A stretch of 64,000 nt of DNA, taken from assembly GCF_007830035.1 (NCBI RefSeq), contig NZ_VLKN01000005.1, positions 62,001-126,000 of the forward strand, given 5' to 3'. The position numbers and the translations under genes were made by a program. Numbering within the stretch: position 1 is the first letter of the stretch; every line of letters begins with the position of its first letter. The DNA is from Luteimonas cucumeris. Lineage in GTDB: Bacteria; Pseudomonadota; Gammaproteobacteria; Xanthomonadales; Xanthomonadaceae. This document shows, in pieces, positions 9,636 to 20,700 of this stretch. Under the pieces are notes generated by a model, which did not search any database, had not been told where the DNA came from, and saw nothing but the letters and a program-made list of their open reading frames with translations.

Positions 9636-11147
9636 TCACCAGCGCAGCGGCCGTCGCGCCACTTCGCGGGCGAGGCGCTGGTACAGCGCCTCGGCTTCAC
9701 GATCGGCCAGGAAGCGGATGCGCAGCGGCGGCGACAAGGCGCTGGCGCCGGCAGTATCCAGGTGCACGGTGGCCATGCCGAAGCGGCGATCCAGCGGCGA
9801 ACGCGTCAGCCGCAGCGCCTGCAGCTTGTCCAGTTCGGCGAAACGCCAGTGCCGCGACCACCAGCCCTCGCGCACCGCGACCAGTTGTCCGTCGATCGCA
9901 TAACCGGCGCGACGTGCGTGCTGGCGCGCGGCCAGTGCTGCCCATGGCAGCCACAGCAGGCCAAGCAGGCCCCAGTGGCCGAAGCGCCAGCCCAGGCCTG
10001 CCGTCAACGCCAACGTGAACACGATGCCCGGCAACCACAGGCGCCACCACGCCTGCGGATGCAGCGGCGTCCATCCGGCAAGCGGCCATTGCGCGCGCGG
10101 CAGCAGGTGCTGCAGCAGCGCGTCGCAGGTCGCCGGCGTGGCGACCGGCGCCAGTTCGCCGATGCCGCGCGGGTCGTCCTGCTTGCCGGCGACCGCGGTG
10201 TCGATCTGCAGGCTGCGCCGCTTGAGCAGGCGATGCATCAGGCCTTCCTGCAGGGTCCAGGCCTGGATGCGGCGACGCGGCACGCTGCTGCGTACCCGCG
10301 TCAGCAGGCCGCGCTCGACCGTGAGCCGCCGACCATGCTGCTGCAGACGGAAGCCGTGGTACTGCAGCAGTGCGATCGCGATCGAGAACAACCGCATCAG
10401 CAGCATCACGCCGGCGACCAGGATGATCCCGGCGAGGGCGTATTCGATCGCGCCGAAGTGATGGCTGCCTGCGTAGCCGAACAGCATCTTGCCGACACGT
10501 TCGAACAGGTTCGGGATCAGCCGTGGGCTGACCTGCGACGCCGCCGCGAAGGCTGCACCGATCACGATCAGCCCGCGATTGGAGATCAGCCCCAGCCGCA
10601 GCACCTCGCCAGGCGGCAGCTGCAACAGCAACTGGCCCTGCTCGGCAAGATCCGGTGTCGCGGCATCGGCGCTGCCGGTGCTGCGACGGCGCAGCAGCGT
10701 TTCCAGCGCCAGTGCGTCGGCCAGTTTCAGCACCCGCATCTCCGCTTCCGGTTTTTCGCCGCCGGCCGACTCCAGCCGCACTTCCGCCACGTTGAACAGC
10801 CGGTGCAGCAGCGTCTGGTGCAGGGCGACGTTGTGGATGCGCGCGAACGGGATCTGTCGCAGGCTGCGATGCAGCAGTCCGCTGCGGATCACCAGACGGT
10901 CGCCATCGACGCGGTAGCGATAGGTGAAGTACTGCCAGATTGAACCCAGCGCCAGTACGCCGACGCCGATCAGCGGCCACAATTCGTTGCGGTCGCCCTG
11001 GCCGAAGAAGAACAGTGCGACCAGCGGGACGATGAACTGCCGCAGCTGCCGGATCAGCACGAACAGCCACGACAGCGGATGCAGCCGCTGTTCCGGCGTG
11101 GCGTCCGCCGCCGGCGCCGCCGCTTCAGGCGTCGGTGTCGTCGTCAT
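9636..11147 (-). CDS. Large bacterial-PH membrane protein (YdbT-like)
   Basis: A protein of about 503 residues with repeated YdbT/YdbS-type (bPH2) domains joined by membrane segments. It contains several hydrophobic pairs (FIVPLVALFFFG, IIVAGVMLLMRLF in outline, VFTLALTAGLGWRFGHWGLLG). Three regions of the form R-Y-R-V-D-G-D-R-L-V-I-R-S-G are each followed by a PxxRI(H/Q) element (RQIPFARIHNVALHQT, SSVPRRRIQAWTLQEG). The start is ATG 11147 (MTTTPTPEAA...), overlapping the upstream YdbS-like gene by 23 bp. Such pairs are widespread and of uncertain function, and in some bacteria they accompany secretion or envelope stress. Confidence 0.8.
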   Translation of the reverse strand: MTTTPTPEAAAPAADATPEQRLHPLSWLFVLIRQLRQFIVPLVALFFFGQGDRNELWPLIGVGVLALGSIWQYFTYRYRVDGDRLVIRSGLLHRSLRQIPFARIHNVALHQTLLHRLFNVAEVRLESAGGEKPEAEMRVLKLADALALETLLRRRSTGSADAATPDLAEQGQLLLQLPPGEVLRLGLISNRGLIVIGAAFAAASQVSPRLIPNLFERVGKMLFGYAGSHHFGAIEYALAGIILVAGVMLLMRLFSIAIALLQYHGFRLQQHGRRLTVERGLLTRVRSSVPRRRIQAWTLQEGLMHRLLKRRSLQIDTAVAGKQDDPRGIGELAPVATPATCDALLQHLLPRAQWPLAGWTPLHPQAWWRLWLPGIVFTLALTAGLGWRFGHWGLLGLLWLPWAALAARQHARRAGYAIDGQLVAVREGWWSRHWRFAELDKLQALRLTRSPLDRRFGMATVHLDTAGASALSPPLRIRFLADREAEALYQRLAREVARRPLRW

Positions 11148-11649
11148 CGTCGGTCTGCAGCAGTGCGAGGCGATCGCGCAGGCGTTCGGCGTCGGCCTCA
11201 TCCAGTCCGGTGACTGACACCGCGCTGTTGCGCGTGCCGGCGGTATGGATCACCAGTGTCGCCAGCCGGTAGCGGCGCTCCAGCGGTCCATGCTTGAGAT
11301 CCAGGTGCTGCACGCGCGAGGCCGGCACCCGGGTCTCGCTGCGCCACAGGTTGCCGCGGCGCAGCGCGAAGCCGTCGGCGTCCAACTTCCATCGCGTATG
11401 GCGGTATTGCTTGCGAGCCAGCCACCACCCGAACAGCGGCAGCCCGAGCAGGGCGATGCACGCGGCGGCCAACTCCCACGACTTCGATGGAATCAGCAGG
11501 CCGATCGGCACCAGCATGGCCAGCGCCGCGACAATCGAGCCGGCCACGTTGACCAGCACGAACATCGTCAACGCGCGCGGCGGCATCGGCTGCCATCCCG
11601 GGTCGCCGGCGGCGATGGCGGGTGCGGGATCGGGCGTGGCGTCGCTCAT
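11125..11649 (-). CDS. Small bacterial-PH membrane protein (YdbS-like)
   Basis: This 174-residue protein has a two-helix hydrophobic hairpin (TMFVLVNVAGSIVAALAML ... ELAAACIALLGLPLFGWW) followed by one bPH2 domain. Inside that domain are WKLDADGFALRRGNLWRSETRVPASRVQHLDLKHGPLE-type elements, with the strand-turn R-V-P-x-x-R-V-Q-H typical of YdbS. ATG 11649 shares one base with the acyltransferase stop (TGATG), and its 3' end overlaps the YdbT-like gene. The YdbS-YdbT pair is the standard arrangement for this family. Function unproven. Confidence 0.82.
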   Translation of the reverse strand: MSDATPDPAPAIAAGDPGWQPMPPRALTMFVLVNVAGSIVAALAMLVPIGLLIPSKSWELAAACIALLGLPLFGWWLARKQYRHTRWKLDADGFALRRGNLWRSETRVPASRVQHLDLKHGPLERRYRLATLVIHTAGTRNSAVSVTGLDEADAERLRDRLALLQTDDDDDTDA

Positions 11650-12566
11650 CAATGCGTTTCCAGATCCCGGTAGGGATTGTCTTCGCCGCTGCCCGGCGGA
11701 CGCAGCGTATAGCGCTTGTAGGTCCACTGGTACTGCGCGGGATCGCGTCGCGCGATCTGCTCGACCGCGGCGTTCAGCGCAGCCACGCCTTCCGCGACGT
11801 CGGGCGAAGCGATCGCCTGCGGCGCCGGTTCGATGCGCAGCGCGAAATCGGGACCGGCGCCGATGCGTTCGCAATACGCGAACAGCACGGTGGCGCCGCT
11901 GCGTTCGGACAGGCGGTTGAGCAGGGTCATGGTCAGCGCCTGCACGCCGAAGAACGGCGCGAACTCGCCGTCGCCGGCCTTGGGTTGCTGGTCAGGCAGG
12001 ATGCCGGTGACGCCGCCGGCCTTCATCAGCTTCCACAGCTGGCGTACCGCCGGGCCTTCGGCACGGATCTGGGTCACGCGACCGCTGTCGTCGGCGCGGA
12101 CGATGCGCAGGAAGGCTTCGCCGATCGCCGATTCCGGCGGCCGGTACAGGATCGAGATCGGCGTCTTCGAAGCCAGCCACTGGTTGAGCAGCTCCCAGTT
12201 GCCATAGTGCGGCGCGGCGACGATCAAACCCTTGCCGGCTGCGACGGCGTCGTCGAACAGATCGACGCCATGACTTTCGCGGATCAGCGCCAGGTTGCGC
12301 GCATGCGGACGCGTCCACAGTCGCAGTGTTTCCAGTGCCTGGCGTGCAGTGCCGCGCAGGATCGCACGGTGCAGGCGCTCGCGTTCGTCGACCGGCATCC
12401 GTGGGTACGCAAGTTGCAGGTTGCGTCGCGCGACGCGGCTCTCGCGCACGTCCAGCCGTCGCATCGCGGCTGCCATGGCATCGCCGCAGCGCATCAGCCA
12501 CGACCAGGGCATGCGGGCGATGCTGGCGACGAGGACGTACAGCAGGCGGGCGGTGAAGTTGGTCAT
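11649..12566 (-). CDS. Lipid A biosynthesis acyltransferase (LpxL/HtrB family)
   Basis: Adds a secondary acyl chain to Kdo-lipid IVA, or a related late lipid A acylation, at the inner membrane. The 305-residue product has an N-terminal membrane anchor (LLYVLVASIARMPWSWLM). The catalytic HYGNWE motif (HX4D/E) is at about residue 133. Also visible are PISILYRPPES and GVTGILPDQQPKAGDG (DQxP, acceptor binding). It heads the operon that continues into the two PH proteins and the GT2 enzyme, all overlapping, which places the operon in outer-membrane lipid assembly. Whether it is LpxL, LpxM or LpxP cannot be decided here. Confidence 0.92.
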   Translation of the reverse strand: MTNFTARLLYVLVASIARMPWSWLMRCGDAMAAAMRRLDVRESRVARRNLQLAYPRMPVDERERLHRAILRGTARQALETLRLWTRPHARNLALIRESHGVDLFDDAVAAGKGLIVAAPHYGNWELLNQWLASKTPISILYRPPESAIGEAFLRIVRADDSGRVTQIRAEGPAVRQLWKLMKAGGVTGILPDQQPKAGDGEFAPFFGVQALTMTLLNRLSERSGATVLFAYCERIGAGPDFALRIEPAPQAIASPDVAEGVAALNAAVEQIARRDPAQYQWTYKRYTLRPPGSGEDNPYRDLETH

Positions 12567-12767
12567 TGAAACGCAGTCTACCGGCTGCGTGCGGACGTAT
12601 TCACCCGGTGACCGCCGCCGCTGTGACAGTCATTCGGGCGTAGGTTGATCCGGTGGTTGCTTGCTGTGCTTGTCATCCCGGCGCACGCGGAACCCCGTTT
12701 TTTGCGTTGTAGAGAGGAGCTTGTTCCACTGCCTCTTGCTGCAAGTGCAGAGCTTCCGCCTTGCGGC

Positions 12768-12821
12768 GGGTCACTTTCTTTGCTGGCCCAAAGAAAGTAA
12801 CCAAAGAAAGGGCCCGAAGCC
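12768..12821 (+). repeat. Dispersed hairpin repeat, copy 2
   Basis: Arms TCACTTTCTTTG (12771-12782) and CAAAGAAAGTAA (12789-12800) surround CTGGCC, with CCAAAGAAAGGGCC following. It matches the copy at 6908-6961 almost base for base. One arm base has changed (T to C), giving a G-T wobble in the stem. Confidence 0.85.
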
Positions 12822-13030
12822 ATGTTGAGAGTGCCGCACTCGTTAGGTACGGGTTCGAAATCTCTTTCGACGCGGCCACGGCTCTTGTCGCTGATCTGGA
12901 CTTGTGGGCTGGCGCCCACAGGGTGCCGCTTCGTTGATTGAGCTGCTTCCGACGGTCATCCAACCGGATCGAGCTGTGCCGAAGACCGGATCCCGGCGTG
13001 CGCCGGGATGACGGCCATGAGAGGCTTGCC

Positions 13031-13058
13031 CGATTCCCGATTCCCGATTCCCGATTCC
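13031..13058 (+). repeat. Four tandem copies of CGATTCC abutting the dtd start
   Basis: Four perfect head-to-tail 7-bp units end one base before the dtd ATG (13060). They occupy the place where a ribosome-binding site would be, and no Shine-Dalgarno is visible there. Seven is not a multiple of three, so copy-number change would shift any upstream reading frame relative to dtd. Confidence 0.85.
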
Positions 13059-13059
13059 C

Positions 13060-13500
13060 ATGCTCGCCCTCATCCAGCGTGTGACCCAGGCCGCCGTCGT
13101 CGTTGGCCATGAAACCGTCGGTGCGATCGGTCCGGGCCTGCTTGCGCTCGTCGGCGTCGAGCCCGGCGATGGCGAACCGCAACTGGCACGGATGGCGCAA
13201 CGCCTGCTCGGTTACCGCGTGTTCGCCGATGCCGAGGGTCGGATGAACCGCTCGCTGGCCGACAACGGTGGCGGGTTGTTGCTGGTCAGCCAGTTCACGC
13301 TGGCGGCAGACACCCGTTCCGGCATGCGCCCGGGCTTCAGCACGGCCGCCGCACCGGCCGAGGCTGAACGGATCTTCAGCCAGTTGGTGGCGATCTGCCG
13401 CGAAAAACACCCTGCAGGGGTGGAAACCGGGCGGTTCGGTGCCCATATGGTGGTCAGCCTGGTCAATGATGGCCCGGTGACCTTCCTGCTCAAGTCCTGA
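13060..13500 (+). CDS. dtd: D-aminoacyl-tRNA deacylase
   Basis: Hydrolyses D-amino acids from mischarged tRNAs. The 146-residue product starts [16 protein letters not shown]. It has the two family signatures SQFTLAADT (about residues 77-85) and NDGPVTF (about 136-142, the Gly-Pro region), plus [10 protein letters not shown] between them. Length is exactly typical. The only plausible start is the ATG directly after the 7-bp repeat tract. rpoD follows 58 bp later with its own promoter. Confidence 0.96.
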   Translation: MLALIQRVTQAAVVVGHETVGAIGPGLLALVGVEPGDGEPQLARMAQRLLGYRVFADAEGRMNRSLADNGGGLLLVSQFTLAADTRSGMRPGFSTAAAPAEAERIFSQLVAICREKHPAGVETGRFGAHMVVSLVNDGPVTFLLKS

Positions 13501-13517
13501 CCCGGCTGGCTGGCTGG

Positions 13518-13523
13518 TATAAT
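13518..13523 (+). promoter_or_regulatory. -10 element of an rpoD promoter
   Basis: A perfect TATAAT lies 36 nt upstream of the rpoD ATG, just after dtd. The -35 is weak: CTGACC at 13497-13502 matches TTGACA at four of six positions but with 15-nt spacing. The TGG preceding the hexamer gives no clear extended -10. Confidence 0.55.
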
Positions 13524-13558
13524 TACGGGTTCACTTTCCCATACCGGTGGCGCCTCAC

Positions 13559-15412
<1,854 letters not shown>

Positions 15413-15434
15413 GCCGCACGCCGTGTGCAGGTAC

Positions 15435-15463
15435 AAAAAACCCCGCCTCGCGCGGGGTTTTTT
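15435..15463. terminator. Bidirectional intrinsic terminator after rpoD
   Basis: Arms AAAAAACCCCGC (15435-15446) and GCGGGGTTTTTT (15452-15463) form a GC stem ending in a six-T run on the plus strand and a matching A/T run on the minus strand. It sits between convergent rpoD and the M4 protease gene and can serve both. Confidence 0.9.
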
Positions 15464-15528
15464 CTTGCATGAAACAGCGCATTGGCGTGCGCGATTGTTC
15501 GAGCGACCCGACGTCCAGCGGTAACAAG

Positions 15529-15554
15529 GAACGGCCCGCTTGCGCGGGCCGTTC
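15529..15554 (-). terminator. Second hairpin 3' of the M4 protease gene
   Basis: Perfect 11-bp arms GAACGGCCCGC (15529-15539) and GCGGGCCGTTC (15544-15554) with a TTGC loop lie 28 nt past the protease stop on its strand. The tail CTTGTT is only weakly T-rich, so this is a likely first stop signal backed by the stronger terminator beyond it. Confidence 0.55.
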
Positions 15555-15581
15555 GTGTCGCTTCACCAGCCATGGTTCGGC

Positions 15582-17216
15582 TTATTCGACGCTGACCGCG
15601 CTCCAGGCAGCCGCGACCGCCGCGTACTGCGGCGAGTCCGCGCCGAACAGATCGGTCGCGGCGCTCAGCGTGGCCACACGCGCACCGGGATAGTCGGTGT
15701 CCTCGACCATGTAACCGGTCAGCGCCAGGTACCAGATCTGCTCGGCGTCCGCGCGGCCGATGCCGGCCAGTTCGGTGTTGCCGTTGCAGACCAGATCGGC
15801 CGCCGTCAGGTTGGCGCCGGTGCCTTCGCCCCAACCGTCGGGTACCACCGCGCCTTCCGCCAGCAGGTAGAAGAAGTGGTTGGCCACGCCCGAGCTGTAG
15901 TGCACGTCGATGCCGCCGATGTCCGGGCTCCAGCAATCCGGCGAGAGTCCGTCCAGGCTCGGCTTGAACATGTAGCGCAGCGCGGTCTGGTACGGCAGGC
16001 TCGGATCCTGGCGGAACACCAGTTCACCGATCAGGTAATCGGGCGTGTCGCCCTCGGTGTTGGCGCGGTACTCGACCATGGCGCCGAAGATGTCGGAGGT
16101 CGCTTCGTTCAAGCCGCCCGACTCGCCGGAGTAGATCAGGTCGGCGGTGCGGCTGGTCACGCCGTGCGACATCTCGTGGCCGGCCACGTCCAGTTCCACC
16201 AGCGGTCCGACCGACGAGCCGTTGCCGTCACCAAAGGTCATGCAGAAGCAGGCGTCGCTCCAGTTGGCGTTGGCGTAATTGCGGCCGTAGTGCACGCGGC
16301 TCAGTGCGCCCTTGCCGTCGTTGGCGATGCCAGCACGGCCGTGCACTTCCAGGAAGTAATCCCAGGTCGACGACACGCCGAAATGCGCATCGACCGCGAC
16401 CGTCTGCGAGTTGGTGTTGGTACCATTGCCCCAGACGTTGTCCGAATCGACGAACGCGGTACCCAAGCCCACGGTGCGGTTGCCCATGTTGCTGGTCCAG
16501 CCGCCGCCGCGCGTAGGATCGATGAGCTGGAAGCCGTTGCTGCATTCGCCGGTGCCCAGCTCGACCTCGCCCAGGTACAGCGCGTCGCCGACACCGGTGG
16601 CGGCCGTCGGGTTGGCGCACTTCGGACCATCCGGGCCGGGCTTGGCGGTGTATACCCGATCCCACTTGTCGAGGATCTTGCCGTTGTGCGCGTCGACGAT
16701 GACATGCATGTCGGTAGGCGTCTGGTCTTTCTTGACGCCCTGGTAGCGGACTTCATACGCCAGCTTCGGCGCAGCGTCGCCGCGTGCGTAGATGACAGTC
16801 CTGGAGGTTGGCGACTTGGTGAAGTTGTACTCGCTGCCCAGGCGCGCACCGGCTTCGACGATGGCCCAGTCCTTGTCGACCGTTGGCACGATGTTCGGAC
16901 GGGCTAGCGCGTCCAGGGTCTGCGTGACGGACTTGATCTGGTTGTTGCGGGAATGCACCACGATCCCGCCACCGATCACCGGCAGGCCACGATACGTGCG
17001 CGCAAAACGGACGTGCTCATTGCCGTTGCGATCAACGACGACATCCTTCGCGATGAACTGATCCGCGGAATCGCGCCGTACCAGACTGGTGGCGGGGCCG
17101 TTGAGCAGGCCCTGTGCGCGCACTACGGGGGAAGACGTGCGAAGGTCGCCGGCAACGGCGGTGGCAGAAAGCGCCAGCGCGGACACGACAGCCGCGCTCA
17201 AAAGACTGGACTGCAT
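15582..17216 (-). CDS. Secreted M4 (thermolysin-like) neutral metalloprotease
   Basis: A 544-residue prepro-protease. The signal peptide MQSSLLSAAVVSALALSATAVAG is followed by an FTP/propeptide region (about 24-190). The M4 catalytic domain contains HEMSH at residues 347-351 (zinc ligands and the catalytic Glu) and GGLNEATSD about 20 residues on (third zinc ligand). Later come DIGGIDVHYSSGVAN (catalytic His) and NHFFYLL. ATG 17216 is chosen because GGGAGAG precedes it at good spacing and the signal peptide starts there. No C-terminal PPC extension is visible. It degrades extracellular protein and so supplies peptides. Cys residues in the catalytic domain (SDACFCM) suggest disulfides. Confidence 0.93.
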   Translation of the reverse strand: MQSSLLSAAVVSALALSATAVAGDLRTSSPVVRAQGLLNGPATSLVRRDSADQFIAKDVVVDRNGNEHVRFARTYRGLPVIGGGIVVHSRNNQIKSVTQTLDALARPNIVPTVDKDWAIVEAGARLGSEYNFTKSPTSRTVIYARGDAAPKLAYEVRYQGVKKDQTPTDMHVIVDAHNGKILDKWDRVYTAKPGPDGPKCANPTAATGVGDALYLGEVELGTGECSNGFQLIDPTRGGGWTSNMGNRTVGLGTAFVDSDNVWGNGTNTNSQTVAVDAHFGVSSTWDYFLEVHGRAGIANDGKGALSRVHYGRNYANANWSDACFCMTFGDGNGSSVGPLVELDVAGHEMSHGVTSRTADLIYSGESGGLNEATSDIFGAMVEYRANTEGDTPDYLIGELVFRQDPSLPYQTALRYMFKPSLDGLSPDCWSPDIGGIDVHYSSGVANHFFYLLAEGAVVPDGWGEGTGANLTAADLVCNGNTELAGIGRADAEQIWYLALTGYMVEDTDYPGARVATLSAATDLFGADSPQYAAVAAAWSAVSVE

Positions 17217-17716
17217 GCGGATCTCTCCCAAGAAAAGGTGATGAACGTAAGGTCGTCTCATCGGATCCCCTCGCGGAACATAACTTTTTCCGCAGGCGTT
17301 TGTGTGAATTCGCATGTCGGCCAGCGATCGTGACGCGCGATGACGACGCCGACGCATGCGGGGCGACACGAGCGCGCATGACAATGTGATGACACCACCG
17401 ATGCAATTCGCAATTCCTTTGTGATCCCGTCTGCAGATACCGCCGGGTGACGGTGAACGATGTGATGGCCGCGTCAACGCGTACGGATGCGTATGCGATC
17501 GCTGCAAAAAAATAATCATCAGCCCCCTTGCAAGCAGCAAAACCCGGAACTAATCTTCGCGGGTCGTCAGGGGCGACAAGGCTGATGTTTCTTCGGTGCC
17601 GCGATCCACATGATCGTGGCGGCGGGCACGCCTCTGTTCCTCCTGGCGCACGCCGCGTAATCGCCCGATGAAATGCAGCCCTGCAGGCTCACACTTTCAT
17701 CAGAAGGGGTAGCACG
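17217..17716. other. 500-bp divergent control region, M4 protease / autotransporter
   Basis: No supported gene. Both secreted-protein genes start outward from it. The protease side has a GGGAGAG Shine-Dalgarno, and the autotransporter side has AAGGGG at 17704-17709, 7 nt before ATG 17717. An A/T-rich run (about 17503-17520) is the most promoter-like stretch, but I cannot assign hexamers with confidence. Confidence 0.6.
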
Positions 17717-20700
17717 ATGCGCGGAAGCAGGAAGTCCCACACCATCCACGTCGCTCCGATCACGCGCGCCATACGCGCGGCACTGACGGCCTCGGCGATC
17801 GCCCTTGTCGGAACCGGCGCCGTCCAAGCGGGCGACTGCGGCAACCTTGCGCAGGCCCAGCTGATCCGATGCGCCGCGCCTGACAGCGCGAGCGCGCCAG
17901 TCGTCGACCTGACCACCATCGCAGGTGGACATGCCCCCAGTTCGGTAGTGTCCGGCCAGGCAATCGCCGCCGGCACGCAGCCACTGCAGACGCTCAACAT
18001 CACGGTCGTCAACAACGGCACGATCGGCGAGTCCGGCAGCGGCGACGTGATCGGCATCAATGCGGACTACGCCGGTGCCGAGCTCAGCGTCGTCAACAAC
18101 GGCGAGATCTACGCCGAATCGGTCGACGGCATCGCGGACGGCATCTTTGCCTACGGCGCGGACGTCACAGTCAACAACAGCCTGCAGGGCGTGATCGAAG
18201 CCAACGGCTATACCTGGGCCGCCGGCATCGAGGCGCAGGGCGACTCGGTAACGGTGAACAACGTCGGCAGCATCAGTGCCAACGCAACCGCGTACGACAC
18301 GGTGAATGGCATCTACGGTCACGCCTACGGCATCTACGCCGCCGGCGGTGGCGACGATGGCGTGGTGGTCAACAACCGCGGCTCGATCGAAGTGTCCGGG
18401 CCGTATGCCACCGGCATTTATGCCTACGGCGGCGGCGCGGGCGGCATCACCGTCACCAATCGCGGCGACATCACTGCGACCGCCGACAACGGCTTCGCCA
18501 CCGGCATCAAGGCGGTGACGAATGTCGAAGGCAGCGATATCGATGTAGCCAACCGCGGCAGCATCGAAGCCACCGGCATGAACGGCGCGAGCGGCATTGT
18601 CGCCGTGGCGTCGGGCACCGGATCCTCGGCCAGCGTCAACAACACCGGCGACATCTACGCGGCCACGACCGTCTACTACTCCACGGCCGAAGGCATCGTG
18701 GCCTCGGCCGATGGCGACGCCAGCATCCGCAACAGCGGCACGATCACGGTCGGCTACGGCGACTACGCCTACGGTGCGCTTGCAATGTCGTTCGCCGGCG
18801 ATGCCGACGTGCGCAACACGGGCGACATCACCGTCAACGGCGGCCTCAGCGGCTACGGCGTGCTGGCAGCATCGCAGAACGGCTATGCCGACGTATCCAA
18901 CGCCGGCTCGATCACGGTCGACTCCAGTTTCGGCACCGCGGCCGGCATCAACGCCAGCAGCCTGGCCGGCAGTACGGTCGACAACAGCGGTGCGATCACC
19001 GCCACGGCCAACAAGTACGCATTCGGCGTGCTGGCCAACACCTCGCAGGGCGACACCGTCGTCGACAACAGCGGCTCGATCAGCACCGACGGCAAGTACA
19101 GCTTCGGCGTGCTCGCGCAGTCCGGCGATGGCAACGCCACGCTCTACAACAGCGGTGCGATCGCGGCGGTGGGCAAGTATGCCTACGGCACGACGGTCGC
19201 ATCCAACTACGGCGACGCGGCGATCTTCAACGCCGAGGACGGCAGCCTGTCCGCCTACAGCGGCGACCTGCTGGCGGTAGGTGCGTTCGCCAACGCCAAC
19301 AACGACGGCAACGCCTCGATCGACAATGCGGGCAGCATCAGCGCCAGTGGCGCAGGCTATGCGCAACTCGCCTACGGCGCGGTGGTGCAGGTCGACGCCG
19401 GCGATGCGCTGGTCACCAACAGCGGCGACATCAGCGCCGACAACAGCTACGGTTCGGCGCGCGGCGTGATCGTGCGTTCCTCGGCCGGCGGCGATGCGAC
19501 GGTGGACAACGACGGCAACATCATCGTCACGGCGACCGGTACCGGCGAGTATCTGGCGTCCGACGCGATTGGCGTGTACGTGTACGTGCCGGGCGGCACG
19601 GCGACCGTCAACAACACCGGCTCGATCGCGGTCAGCTCCGCGTCGGGCCTGGCCGATGGCGTGTTCGCCGCCGGTGCGGTCGCGAATGTCGACAACTCCG
19701 GTTCGATCAGCGCCGACGGCTACACCTGGGGCGCGGGCATCGAGGCGCAGGGCGACGACGCGGCGTCGGTGACCAACACCGGCGACATCAGCGCGTCGGC
19801 GACCGCGTACGTGGTCGCTGATCCGGAAGCGGGCACCGAGGGCATCTACGGCCACGCCTACGGCATCTATGCCAGTGGCGGCGACGGCGGCGTCATGGTC
19901 GACAACCAGGGCTCGATTGCCGCGACCGGCCCGTATGCAACCGGCGTCTACGCTTACGGTGGCGGCATCGGTGGTGCCCAGGTCAGCAATTCCGGCGACA
20001 TCACTGCCACGGCCGACAACGGTTTCGCCACCGGCATCAAGGCGGTGACCAGCGTCGAGTACAGCGACATCGCGATCGAGAACACCGAGAGCGGCAGCAT
20101 CGTCGCCACCGGCATGAACGGCGCGAGCGGCATCGTCGCGCTGGCGACCGGCACCGGTTCGTCGGGCACGGTCGAGAACGCCGGCAGCATCTATGCGGCG
20201 ACCACGGTGTACTACTCGTCGGCCGAAGGCATCGTGGTTTCGGCTGACGGCGACGCCAACATCGGCAACAGCGGCACCATCACCATCGGCTACGGCGATT
20301 ACGCCTACGGCGGCCTGGCGCTGGCGTTCGCGGGCGATGCGAACGTGGACAACTCCGGTTCGGTCGTGGTCAACGGCGGCTTCGACGCGGTCGGATTCGC
20401 CGCCGCCTCGCAGAACGGCTATACCAACGTGACCAATGACGGCATGATCGAGACCTATGCGCGCTTCGGCGACGCCATCGGCATCGACGCCAGCAGCCTG
20501 GCCGGCACCCATGTCCAGAACAATGGCGACATCATCGCCACGGCCAACAAGTACGCGATCGGCGTGCTGGCCAACACCTCGCAGGGCGATACCGTCGTCG
20601 AAAACAGCGGCTCTATCAGCACCGATGGCAAGTACAGCTTCGGCGTACTGGCGCAGTCGGGCGATGGCGACGCCACGGTGTACAACACCGGCCTGCTGGC

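Larger units (their letters stand above)
12567..13059. other. 493-bp gene-free spacer rich in repeats
   Basis: No supported gene. In order it contains a half REP (GTCATCCCGGCGCACGC, about 12670), the second copy of the TTACTTTCTTTG-type repeat (12768-12821), a REP palindrome (ATCCCGGCGTGCGCCGGGAT, about 12990-13009) and a 7-bp tandem repeat ending at the dtd start. The first part should also hold the promoter of the acyltransferase operon. Short open frames here are low-complexity translations of the repeats. Confidence 0.6.
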
